A stretch of DNA of 64,000 nucleotides. Source: Echinococcus granulosus (Eukaryota; Platyhelminthes; Cestoda; Cyclophyllidea; Taeniidae). The position numbers and the translations under genes are program-made. The stretch covers positions 1,122,127 to 1,186,126 of the forward strand of contig NW_020170396.1 of assembly GCF_000524195.1 (NCBI RefSeq). The letters run 5' to 3'. The notes beneath the pieces were generated by a model. That model did no database searches. It was not told where the DNA came from and saw nothing but the letters and a program-made list of their open reading frames with translations. Within the stretch, counting starts at the first letter, position 1, and each line of letters begins with the position of its first letter. Positions 33,858 to 46,700 of the stretch are shown here, in pieces.

Positions 33858-34765
33858 TCATTTCGTTGGAGAATGGGACAGATCTTTTGCAAGTAGTTCT
33901 GGGGGCGATGGTGGCATCGACAGAGATGATAATGGAGGAGAAGGAGGAGGGGAAGGAAGAGGAGAAAGTGAGGGTGCTTCAAAGTGGGTGGGATCCGGAT
34001 CAGTAATGAGGGATTCGGGGGCTATTTCTTTGGTCCCGACCAAGCGTAAGGTTTCGTTGGCGTCCGGTGAAGCAATATTTAGTGAGTGCTTTTTATCATC
34101 TGGGTGGAGAGGAGTACACTTTATCGTAGGCCGGATTGACGAACGAAGCCGTGTAAACCTCTGTTGCCGAGCTCTATCCCAGGATAAGTAAGCTTCACTT
34201 TCATTGTCAGTATGTTCGCCAAATACACCACCACGTTTGAACAGCTTTGATACACCTGAACTAATTCCAAATACACGATTGTGAGACCGTTTCCGCAATG
34301 GATCTGCCTTCGGAACAGTGAGATACTTGGATTCATTGACAGAATCTTCTCTTTGAATCACTTCAGACGTCTCTGTTGGTTCCTCAGAAACCAAAGGTTT
34401 CTTACGCGATTTCGCCATTTGAATTACCCTGCGAATTCTACCCACCCCTCTCTCCTCCTTGTCTTTTCTTCCGCCTTCGCTGTCGTCGCTACTGCTATCC
34501 GAGCCATCGTCAGACTCGACAACGGAACTGACGATTTCCTTAACTAGGCTGAGATCGGCCTTTAAATCTGCACGCGCGCTTACGATGGAGGGGTTTTGAC
34601 CTATCTTGCTCAGGCGCTCGGCCGCCACAGACTCCATTGTGCGGCGCATGAGAGGGTAGTTGTCAAGAACAGCCAGAAAACTGTCCCGATCCAGGGAATA
34701 GAGATTCGAGTAAACCTCGGCGCGTACACTAGCCACGCGTTTCGCGTTGGTCAAAAGGCAGATTT
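33858..34765 (-). CDS. HCN-A exon 10: CNBD end and C-terminal tail
   Basis: Opens with [16 protein letters not shown] (phosphate-binding cassette), then YSLDRDSF and the C-helix (AAERLSKIG). A 240-residue tail follows: an acidic Ser-rich stretch ([11 protein letters not shown]), basic KKPL and RKRSHNR patches, and a proline-rich end (PSPPPSPP). Stop at 33858-33860. The tail has no recognised domain. Confidence 0.92.
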
Positions 34766-37700
34766 CTAAAACAACGAAGTCGCAGTACTTTTAATGAACA
34801 AACAAAACAACGCCATACTTTACATTACACATGCGTTATTTCAACACTGTGTGGCAAACTTTATATGAATATATGGATGAAATACTCTGCTGCGACAAAT
34901 TTTTATCAATTTCTCTTAAGAATCACCATAATTTGCACCATCTTTAGGGGGTAACATAAGAGTAACTATTAGCGCGCTGCATTGACATCTGCTGCGTTTT
35001 ATTCCACTTATGTATTTTGAAGGTCAACATCAGCTTAATAACAAAAACCAGTTTTTTTGTCCACATTTGGAAATTTTTGTGCATTTATCACGTCACTTGA
35101 ACTTTGGAGACGCCTACTTTGAATCAATTGCCAAATATGCATAAGAAAACAATATCACTGTTAAAGAAGAATTTTTTCCTTTTGATTACCTTTACTAATT
35201 TTAAGATGTCAATGTTCTCCCTCAATATGTTCAAGACAGGCAGCTGTTTCAGAAAATAACAATGCGGTAATTAAGGTTACGTGGATTACAAAAATTTCAT
35301 TAATACTCTTTCAATCCAATGCAATTTATTTTCCAAATTGAAAAACAAAACCGTGTCAACTTTGTAGCAGAGGTCTGCAAGCGAAGCAACAACTCTTGCA
35401 CCTAACACACAGGTTAGGTGTGAGCATTTCGTGCAGAGATCAACCACGGAGTGGGATCTTATGGCATAGTTTATGCTGAGTGAGTGGAAACCCACATAAG
35501 CCATATAAACTCAGCAGCAACTGCTCAGTTAAAATGTGGTAGCTTCAATCCTCCTATGAATAATTACTTCGGAGTACTAACATTTGTTTCACAATGATTG
35601 CAAAAATGTGAATGTCTAAAGAGAGAAAACCCAAGCTTAATATCTTTAGTAACTGTATATTTAAACCGTAAATGTAAAGAGGTTTTAATTAAACCTTCCC
35701 TCTCAGGAACGTTTTATTGAATAAAATATGAATTGAACTTGACTTGAAATAAAAAACTTGGCCATACCGCCGAAATAGGAGCCATCGGAGAGGGTTGTTG
35801 CGATCTCTCCATCTTTGGTGATGATATCGACAATGCCTTCTTGTATGAAGTACATCTTCGTACCAATTGTGCCCTCTTTGATAATCAAGTCACCGGGTTG
35901 AAAGACTTCAAACTTTAGATTCGCCACCATCTCGGACACAAAGTCCTGGTCAGCATAGGTGAAAAAGGGCACAGCCGCCACGAGTTCTCGGCAGTTGTAA
36001 TTGATGATTTGCTATGAAAGCACAAATCATTACTGGATTTTCTCCCAAAGCATTGAGAGCCAGCTTTTGATTATCTAATTTTTAAGGTGTGGTCCAGTAA
36101 ACAGGCCCTTATCCACACTTGCGTTTATTCCAAGTAGATGAGCCATTTAGTACAAGCACAAATCAAAAGCACATTCAGCAGTGGGAGAGTTTGGGTTTAA
36201 TTTAAACTTCAAGCAAAAAGAAAAAAATTCATCTAGTTTGTTTTTTTCTCGTTGTTATGAAACATTAATCAACTTCAAAGAGCGTTTAGTTAAACGATAC
36301 GTCCAAGGTAATGACTAAGATAATTAAGCTGTGCAATTCAACTACGCAGCTTAATTAACAGAACGCAGTTAAATGTGGACTCCTAAATTCCTCATAAGTT
36401 TGTGCTAATGAGGTTTACCAAGTGGGCAACTCGCACGCTAAAATGGCTTGGTTCGACCAGGTGTATAAAGAAAGCAAGTATGTGACCACAAATGTGTATT
36501 TAGTTGAACATCGGTACTACTTCGTTCCGGTGGGTGGGAGCATGAAAGTCTGCTGCCACTGCGGAATTCAGGAAGCGGACTGAAGATACTAGCTGTTACT
36601 TACCTTCTCCTTATTCTGCAGTGGTGATGCACCATTTTTTTTCTGGGAATCACATTTTAGAATATAAACTTCATTTAGAAGATCCCTCCACTCCGACTCA
36701 TTTAAACTGGAACAATTCTTGGTCAGCTTCTTCCATTAGCTTGCCTTACCTTCACAAATTTACATAAAGAAGCCTAACCTTACCTTTACTGATTTTATCT
36801 CACCTATCAGTCGTTCAAATTTAATAAACATGGAAAAGAGAAAAAACATGAATCTGTGTAAAATACATGCATGCATATACCTTGCTCCCGAGTATTTAAA
36901 TTTTACAATGGATCCGGACTAGGACCCTATTTGTGCAATTGGAAGAAGTGATTATTCCCCATTTCTGTAGAGTAGTTAATTCCAATACATTCAAGTAGCG
37001 GGTTAGTGTACATCATGATAATCCTATTCTATGCAGCTCAGGTAGGACAAGAAGGTACAACTTGCCGTGCACTTCCTTAACAGCCAGAAGCGTAGCAGCC
37101 CAAACAATTCAAGTCGCACATTTGACTGCAATACAGGATCACAAACAAACGCCACTTTAACCTTGGTTATTTTTGGTGCATAGGTGATTGCAAGGTCGTG
37201 AGAGGTGAGAAGGAAACTGAAGGACGAATAACTACCCTTCTTCTGTGCCTTGCGCTTTGGACAAAAAAATAACTTTGGGATCGCCGATAGGCTCGCATAA
37301 GTTTAAAATTTTGTGATTACCTGAAGCGAGAACTTAATAAATGTTAAATGGATCATAAGCATTTGTTGTGGTCTTAACGCTTCTGTTTAAGTTAATCGAA
37401 ATAAGTTAGTTGCCATTGAAAAGAAAACAGCTCTTTCACATTGCAATGTGAACAACCTAGGGTACATTGGGTTCCATTATTACTGAAACGCTTTCTCCTA
37501 TGAAAAAGAATGTGCCAGCTTCAAGTTATCCTACTTTCTAGTTTCCTCCATCGAAATGTTTCATTTACTTTCATTGGTGGCTCTAGCTCACTTAATATTG
37601 CAAACACTGCTCTGTTTTCTTTTCAATTTATCAACGCTAAACTATTTACTGAGGCAAGAAACCTGTCATCTCTTCATTACCCATTCCACCACTGACTTGT

Positions 37701-40700
37701 TCACTTTTTTCATATTTGGCAGTGAGTGAAAGACTACCCTGTCTAACCACAAAAAAATAATGGAGCAAAATCAAGCTTCATTTCCCAAAGTATGTTATCA
37801 TACAGTCCTTGAGCCCACAAATCACATTGTCCGAACCCATGAAACAATTATGAACCATAAAAAGGCCATTTCCATCAACAGCGACCCTGCAAACGCCCAT
37901 ACCTTTTGATGAGGTCCATCATACGTTTGACAAACCGTTCTACTGTGCAGTTATGGGCCAATCTTTGCCATTACGGGGCTTTATTATATATTTTGGAACT
38001 AAAGTATGTCTAAATTGAAGGTTATTCCCCCACTTTATAGCTCAGAAGAAAACCACTTTGTAAAATGAACAAAAGGAACTCTTTGATGGAAATGAAAGTG
38101 ATTAATTTAAGTTATCCGGCAAACACCAATCGTAAATTAGGTGCACAAAAGTGCAAATTACTGGGGAAAGTACATCCATGACTTACTTCTCTTAGACACT
38201 CGGAGAGTTCCTGTAGAATCTGCGCCTCATCGAACATTTTGCCCTGGTACCTGTGCTCGTAGTAGTCGGCGATGCGCTGTCTGAGGGCTCGGGGCAACTT
38301 GCGATATGCCATGTATTCCTCAACTTGCTTGAACTAAGCCATTAAAGTCAATCAAATATATATTTTAAATGACATCATTCAAGCCGATCAGGCTTTAGAT
38401 ACCATCGAGAGTTGAATTGTGCGTGTTCAGTTTGACTGATGGGCGTGTAATGTCACAGTGGCACGCAAAAGTAGTGGCGTGTGAATGATTGTCTTTTTCG
38501 CACATCATCAAAGCCTTCAAAGTGCTATTTTTGCACGCAAATATTGCATTTATTTTTTACCAACTAGCTAGTATTTTCCCCCACACTTTCTACAAACATT
38601 TAAATAAAATTTGACCATATTTTATAGGTGTACTTAATGATAGGATGGTATTACATCCACATACTCGGAGTGGACGAACTAGTTGGTACTGACTGGTACT
38701 TGTTGTGTGGTTTGTTTCTTAAAAACTTCACCACCACAATTCTCATTTGTCGGTGTGCAGCGTCTGGACGTATTATTGATATAATTCAATCAAATTCTAA
38801 CAGGTCATTTATCATTCAACTTTTCAAGGCAGTGTTTAGTCGCTGTGTGATAAAACTGTCTTTTGATAGAAGGTGTTTCTTCAGTTTTCAATCATTTTTA
38901 CACGAATCGCGTGGAAAGTATTAGGGTGTGCCTTCCACCACTTTTTTGAATGGGACTGAGATGGAATTCTGTGGATAGTGTGTGTGTGTGTGTGTGTGTG
39001 CCAACAACTTCGGTACTTCCAGACCTTAGTATTAATCCCATATTTTTATTAGAACTTTAGCGAAAGATTCGCATAAAGATTGATAACACTGCTTAGATAT
39101 ACAGAGAGTAGTAAAAGTCGAATCAAGGCAAAACTCGTCCAAAATGAGTAACTTGTAATGCTAAACACCCAACCACGAAGGAAATCCGTTGGGTGCACAA
39201 AAGAAATTTGCATTTTGAGCCATTAGAGACGTCGACTATAGTATAGGGCCTTAAGACTCCACCTCCAATGCCAGTGAGTGATGCAGTGAATTCCCTTCAA
39301 GTATTATGCGACGACTTACATTACACTAGGTGGGCACTTCGTGTTCATCCTTCTAAAAGCCTTTCAACTTGCGTAAAGGATTCCTATTAGATGATTAGGT
39401 TTGTTACATAAAACAAAAACAAGTTTGAAATTTACTGACCCCCCACAAAGCCAATTAGAAGTTGGTCCTGCCCATATCAAACGTGAAATCTCATTCGTTA
39501 CGACGCATCTATTTGGCGCCGATGCCGAAGAGAATTTGAGTGTTTCCCAACCTAAAATAGGTGGAATTCGTACTTCGTGGATGTTGCTTCTAAACGATAT
39601 GTTATGTCTTCAACCTTAGCACATTGTCAGAGAATCAAAAAGCTGGAACTTGCGTCTGGGAATGAATTCGTGCAGTACTGAGCAGTGATGGTCTAAATCA
39701 GTGCTATGGCTCAAATATTAACGATTTTTACCAAAAATTTCACATTTGGAGAAATGCTCTGTCATTCAATTTAGATGGGTAGGTTTCCTATCAAAAATTT
39801 TCGCTCAAATGTCGAAAACGCGTCCAATCAGCAAATCACCCGGAAAAGTCACATTGATAAAATCAAGTCTACAGCAGCTTATTTTAATTGTGTAAGTACT
39901 TTTAAGCGGGCCATAAGGACCGAGGACCTCAATTTTTTACAAATTCCAATCGTGATTGTAGTCAGTTTAAAGTAACTAGGACTTTCTCATATTAAAACAG
40001 TTTTGTACCTCGTGGCTTCATTCATGATCCTTCACATTCATTTTTAAACCGAGCCTTACCTAGTTTGCTCATTTTATTCTATGAGACCCACGTCCTTAAG
40101 GGGTCTCAAGTAGCCTATTCTATTCGACTTCACCCTGTGGCTTCGGTGTGAAATAACAGGTCGTTCCACTTAAACGGTCGATTTTTCCAAATAAATGGGT
40201 TTCTTACGCACAGAAATTGTGGACAATTCTGGTCAATTACAAAAGCATACTGTAATTCCAAAAATTGAATGGAGGTTTCCACTTTAATTTTTAGCATTAT
40301 TCAAGAGAGAATTAACCAAAAAACGCAATTAAATGCTTGGTTAGTCAATTTGTAAACTTAATACCCATCCCTTCTCGAAGATCTGATTCTTCGAATAGAC
40401 CTACTATCACTCATAAATAGCTTAACCCAAGCAAGAGTAAGATGCCCAGAAAGGGCCTCCTCACTGGTAAGACGAAAGAAGAAAGCTTAGGTGTTTCTTG
40501 TCCTGTAGTGATCCTTAACTTCACAGACGCGTACGTTCAGTATCGACATCGCATTTGTAATGCCACTAATTTATTGCCTCAGTGGATACACATTTGTGAA
40601 ACATTTAACAAATGAAATAAGTTGGATTAAAACAAAAAAATGACAATTCGTATCATGTAAAAATTATAGGGCGTCCAGGTCGTGATTGTCGATTTTCCCC

Positions 40701-43700
40701 AAAGATTCAGGCAACACAAGTGAATTTGGAAACTCACTTTTTCACGATAGTGGCGTTTGGAAGTATCGAAGGACTGAATGAGGGCCGCAGCGTGGCCTAC
40801 GAAGAGTGCGTAGCAGGTGGCCCCGGTCATCATACTGACGATAGTAATCCAAGCTTCACTGATACTGGTCGGAGGAAAGCGTCCATAACCAATGGAGAGC
40901 ATATGGGACATGGCTTTGAATAGTGCCCAGGTATACTGCTCAAACCAGTCTGCGTCCTTCAGTGCAGAAAGCATCATTATTAATCACCTCAGTTCTGTAA
41001 AAAGCCAGTGACACTATTTTGATTTGAAAACGTCCAAATTAAATGGTTAGATGATGGTTTGATTAGATGGCCGGGAAGAAATAAAGTGTAGTTTCTTGTT
41101 CTTAGGCGTCGAAGTACCACATTTAGAAGACATAAGAGTCTAAATATGATGTCTGTGTGGTGGACGTACTCACATCAAATTGAAGGTGTGATATAAAATT
41201 AGTATCTCAATTAATGGTAAAAATATGCCGAAGTATGGTATTGACATGCTTCATTTGCAAATAGTAGGATGGATTATTCTGCTGTTTAAAAATGAAGGTT
41301 CATTTAATGAATTCCCGCAATAAAATGCGCGTATAACCTTAATCACCGTGGGATGGCAATGTGATTGTTCTAAGTTTGCTTCCATTACAAGACGAAATCA
41401 AATTTTGTGCTGCTATACTAAAGTTAGGCGCTATGATCCACCACGGTAGCCGGAAATCAGATTTGGTTAAATAGTAAAGTCCCCATTTCAATTGTGTTCA
41501 TTACAAATACACAGTTTTATCCGGAATGATTGGTGTACATAGAAGTGTGGATTATTTTAATCTGAGAAGTGGCATGGCTAAAAGTATAATCCTTCTGAAT
41601 CATAAAAAGATTCTATTTACGACTTAAAGTTGGCACTTTGCTCTTGTTAATGCAGTTCATTTACCCAAAATGTCTGCTCTTGAAGGAATTCATTACAAAT
41701 TTGACGAAAATCTCAATAGAGTGGTATAAAAGTTGTTTTGGACGTTTCCAGTTCATAATATAACATAAATCTGGTTTTATTCCCTTCTCCTTAATTTCTT
41801 TGAGCTTACATCCATGTAGAACCGAAACTTAATTAACATCCGTAGAAGAACCAAAAGTTACTCAACTTAATCGCCTCTTTACGTAGCTTAGGCCTTTATA
41901 CCATTTTTGCACTAAAAATTACTTTATGTTTGTCTTTTAACCCCGCACCGCCTAAACATTTTCAATAAAACCAATGACCTTCCACATCCCCTTCATCTCT
42001 TGAACCTCCCTTGTGTAAAACCATTCCTGATATTATGATATCCCGGAAAATATAAATTCCGCTTGCCATTGGATGGGAAACGGAAGGTACGAACTTCGTG
42101 TTTCGCAAAAAATTACTCATTTTGCGACTAAAAAACTTCCATTTTTCACTTCATTTGCAGAGTTCTTTCAATAACCCCCTGGGTACTCGCAAGGATACAA
42201 TTTCCTGAGACAGTAAATGGTTACCACGCTATCCCAGCTGAACAGAAACGAATCGGCCACACAAGGTTATGAAAAAACTGCTCCGGTCGGCCAAAATTCT
42301 CCTTGCCAGTTCCTCTAATGCGAAAATGGCTTTCGTTAGGATAAAGAAAAGCGAGGTTATGATTATTTTTGTGTACCATGTTACGCAAATTTCGCAATCA
42401 GACAGGTGGAATCATTCGTACAATTAATTTTTTTAGTGCAACTATCAGTTTAAAGTTCCACAGCAGTATACATTAAAACAATTTACTTAATTGGATTTCT
42501 GCCGGTCGGTAGCACACCAAAAGTAGCCATGCTTCATGATCTAAAATTATTTCAAAGAGCCAGTGATTTAAAAAAGCTTTTTACAACAAGACTGAGATAA
42601 GAATGTTTAAAATTATGCATCTTGATTAAGATGGTTCTACTATGAATTGACTGATACCCTTTTAAGACTACTTGCAATTCCTTATATTCGTGTGGCCTTT
42701 TGTCATAAATGGTTGTTTGACCACACCTGTGAAGTAACAAGACGCGGAATGCGACGGACCCGATATCTGAAGCAACAGTGCCAATCTTCGAGGAAGTAAC
42801 AGATACCAGTTCCTCATAAAGCTTTGCTACAATGCATTATTCCCTCAAGAAATCAATCGTCGCAATCAAAGGGCTTGAAACCAGTGATAGATGAAAAAAA
42901 CGAAAGTCCTGCAGTTTAGTCTTCAGCTAAATATCCTGCTTGCATTCATAAGCATTTAACGCAGTGAACATTCCACCTCAGATACCCATTACGAATGTGA
43001 AGCTTCATAATTTTAGACCACATTATTAGCTTCGGCATTTTCTATGCTATTAATATATGTGGAAACGCGTTCGCATGATATTAGACAGCTTTATTTGGAG
43101 AACTTATTCTAATTTAGGCCTAGAGCAGACGCGTTTGATGATCCCATGGTATGGTTGTCAATAATGTCCCAGCACTGAAGCCTAGTTGCCTTCACTTTTA
43201 TTTTTTATCTGTCCGACATTTGGCAAATTTAAAGTTTTGAACAGATGGGTACTGTTAATAAAAACTAGCGGTTGGTAGTCGATAGCAGTTGGAGAGTGAA
43301 AATTCGGCGGCTCGAAAAGACAGTGCTTTGAACATAAAGAATACAGACAGAGAATGTACAGTATAGTGAAACGGATAAGGTACCATTCAAAATACATATT
43401 CAATGTCTACAAATAAATCTTATAGTAAAGGCCCTCATTTCATCGCCACTAAAACCTTTCCTCATTCGATAAGGATCTTCGTCTGAGGGACTTTGTCATT
43501 CAAAATTGAGGTAGAATGGTGTAGAAGACATCCTTTTGTTGATTATGTGGGTAACAAAGCACTCAATAACTCAACCGTTCTCTTTAGAGTAAGGATAAAA
43601 TATACAAAAAAAATCGTGATTACTTTGATTAAGGACAAGGAAAGGCGTTGATTTCTAAGTAAAGTGTTTATTTTAAGTCTAAAGTGTGAAATTTAAAGTC

Positions 43701-46700
43701 TCACATTAGGCATTTTCGTAGACCTCGAAACCGGGTGCGCCGATTCATTATCAATCAACACTGGCAATAAACAAGCATCTTGATATTCTCGACAATGGAT
43801 TAAATGTACTGACGAAACAGTGGCAACTCTTAAGATTAACTTTACGACTGCATATGCTGTTTCATTTGTATCATTTGACAAATCTAGGTCCCAAATAGAC
43901 GCTTCGTTCGTCTGGGAAATCTCAACTGCAATTCAAGTGGTAAGCAAAAAGGTGGAATTAAAATAGGTGTCCTGAATCGGAAAAATTTTGTTCTGGAAGA
44001 AGGTTGGCCTTTTAGAAATGCGTAAGACTTTGATCTTTTTGAATCGAGACACACAATCAGGACTCCTACTATATTGCAAATAAAAACGACATTCAAGTGG
44101 GTTTATGTAACATCAAATAAACATTCCTAGCTGAAAAATTCATGGAAGTTACAGTAATTCACAAAACAGGATTATGGCAATGTTCGGGGTTTGGGATAAA
44201 CAGGTATTTTTCTCCCATGTTTTACTCAGTAAGTGTTCAACTTTCCTTTCCAAAAAATACATACTTCGTGCATAACGTCTCGACTTTCCAACACATATTG
44301 CAATAAATAATTTGTATTCAACCCTCGCTTATAGCCAAAAGGCTGTATTTTGTTAGTTTATTGTAAATTCCAATGTCTCATGAAATTTTTTTTTTCATTT
44401 CATCACTCAAAATGAGTTCGCTAAACTTTGCATGCAACAAATAAGAGGCTATTTAAATTCACTCGTGATTAATTATGCCTCGAAAAGGTCTGTAGAATTA
44501 ATGAATGCTGCATAGACTGTGGATGAGTTGGCCGAGTCCAAAAGTAATAAATCAGAACTTAATTTAGCTCCCTACTTCTCTTAATTAACTTCATTCTGAT
44601 TCACGCATCGGCGTACTCTCATCGTCACACATTCCAAAACAAGGAAAACTTTTGTTGAAAGAAAAAAAAATGTAACTACTTGAGAGATTGAGATAAAATT
44701 GCAGCAAAGACTCAGTTTAATTTAGATTGTCATATATTTTCGTTGCAAAAAAGTAGAAGTTTGGTTAAAAGTTAATTGCCCTGAGCTTTGTAACCTCTCT
44801 TGGAAAAAAGTGCTCTTCGAATGCGTATCTTGGAAGTAACTCTAATGAATTTACAGAAATTGCATATTCCTAGTACCTCAAACTAATTACCGAACCGCGG
44901 GTGTAAAAAATTTTGCCAGGCACTTACTTGCATTGCAGTAAGGCTACGTGATACCGTGTAATTTGACAGTTGTCGCATTATTCATTGTGGTACCAATCCT
45001 GTGTATAAATACTACACACATTTCCTTATTCACTTGAAAGTTGATGGATACCTACATCCAAACGTCTGTTTTGTTTTAATACAAACATCTGCGATTTTCC
45101 TTGCCATCTTAACATGTGTCGATCCCAAACAATACCAAATTTTAATAAAAACGGGGGGTCACGGTCGGCATTGACACAGAATGCCGTGTTTGTAGAAGCC
45201 GGACAAAGCTAGGTGGAACCAAGCTCCTTTCAAAATACCATCTAAATTCTTCAAAATCAAGAAACCATTGTCCTGCAGGTTTTAAAATGCTTCACGAAAT
45301 TCCACTCTGTAACCTCTGACTGAAGCATAGGGACCCAACTTTACGCCGTGTAACTCTATTATGGAAAGCAAGGGCACTGTTTCTCTTGCTTGCCTTTTTT
45401 TCCGCCTCACTCTGTACCTTTATTATGGAGTGTGAATTATTATCCAACGCGATTTATCGATGGAATATAATCCTGAAATATCTCATCAAAAGGTGTGAGG
45501 CAGCATAGTTTTCTCAAAATACAATGAGAGAGGAGAACTCTTATCCTACTTATTGTACCCGTACATAAGAACACTAATTTGCACAATTATTCACCAAATT
45601 ATTAATTTTAGTTATGTCCCTTCGCTCAAATTCAGCATCTCAACATGCACTAGTCCTCAACATAAATGCAGGCAAGATTAACTTTCGTTTTTTTCCAACT
45701 CCTCAATATTCTGTCGCTGATCTTGTTTATATTAGCAATGCTAACGGCGATTTTTTCGTGGCACAATCTACTAATCAAGTAATAAAATTCTAGAATACTT
45801 AATGTTCGTAAATTAAAAGCGAGTTGCTATATTTTACTTAAAATACCTTGTTTTGGTTACCACCTGAATCACAAAATGTGACAAGTGTCAAAGTAGTATG
45901 CACATAAGTCTTTCAAAAAATAAGTGGCATAGTTGAGCAAAGTAGTGCAGCCAAAACACAGGCACTTTACCACTGTGACGGTAAGAGTCCAGTTTTAGAG
46001 CCTGCATTGTTATTGTTTTTGGCTATAACAGCTCCTCTGAGTGAAAATGCACGAAAGTCGAAAGAGATCTGCATCAAACCGTCCAAGGTTGGCGAGGTAA
46101 GAGTGATTGACATGAAAACAAAGCCCGCTCATTCTACACAACAAACATTGGTATTTTTGAGATACTCACTAACATATGCGCCGTTTATCGCTCACCGAAG
46201 CTGTTAATGCACAATCCATCAAGGAAGGAAGGTTGATGAGAGAAGGGTAGTGTACCGTTTCAAAAAGGTGGATGCAACTTGCTATCTGGGTAATGCATTC
46301 GCTTCCCATGGTCACGCTCGGCTCATTTGGGAAAGTGCCTTATTAAATATCAAGATAAGCTAGTTACCAGAAGAATACTCTTTTTTAGTCCATTTATACT
46401 CTAATTAAAAGTTAGTGGCATTTAACTAACGAAGCATTTCTCTCTGACTAATTTAATGCACAACTTCATAAAAAGGTGAAGTTTTGTTAGCTTTGACGAC
46501 ATGCAATATTTTGACTTGCCTATAAGGCTGGTTTTCGGCGAAAAATGTTTGTGCAATGTTAGTATTTCCTATTTGAATTAATGGTCAAAACAAAAATGTG
46601 ATCAAAAAGATTCGTTTTAAACTTGGTTTCACAAGCAAATCACTTCTATTAAGACCTTTTTGAAAGTATTCGATGTACCTTTAACCTGCATCGTTGGACC

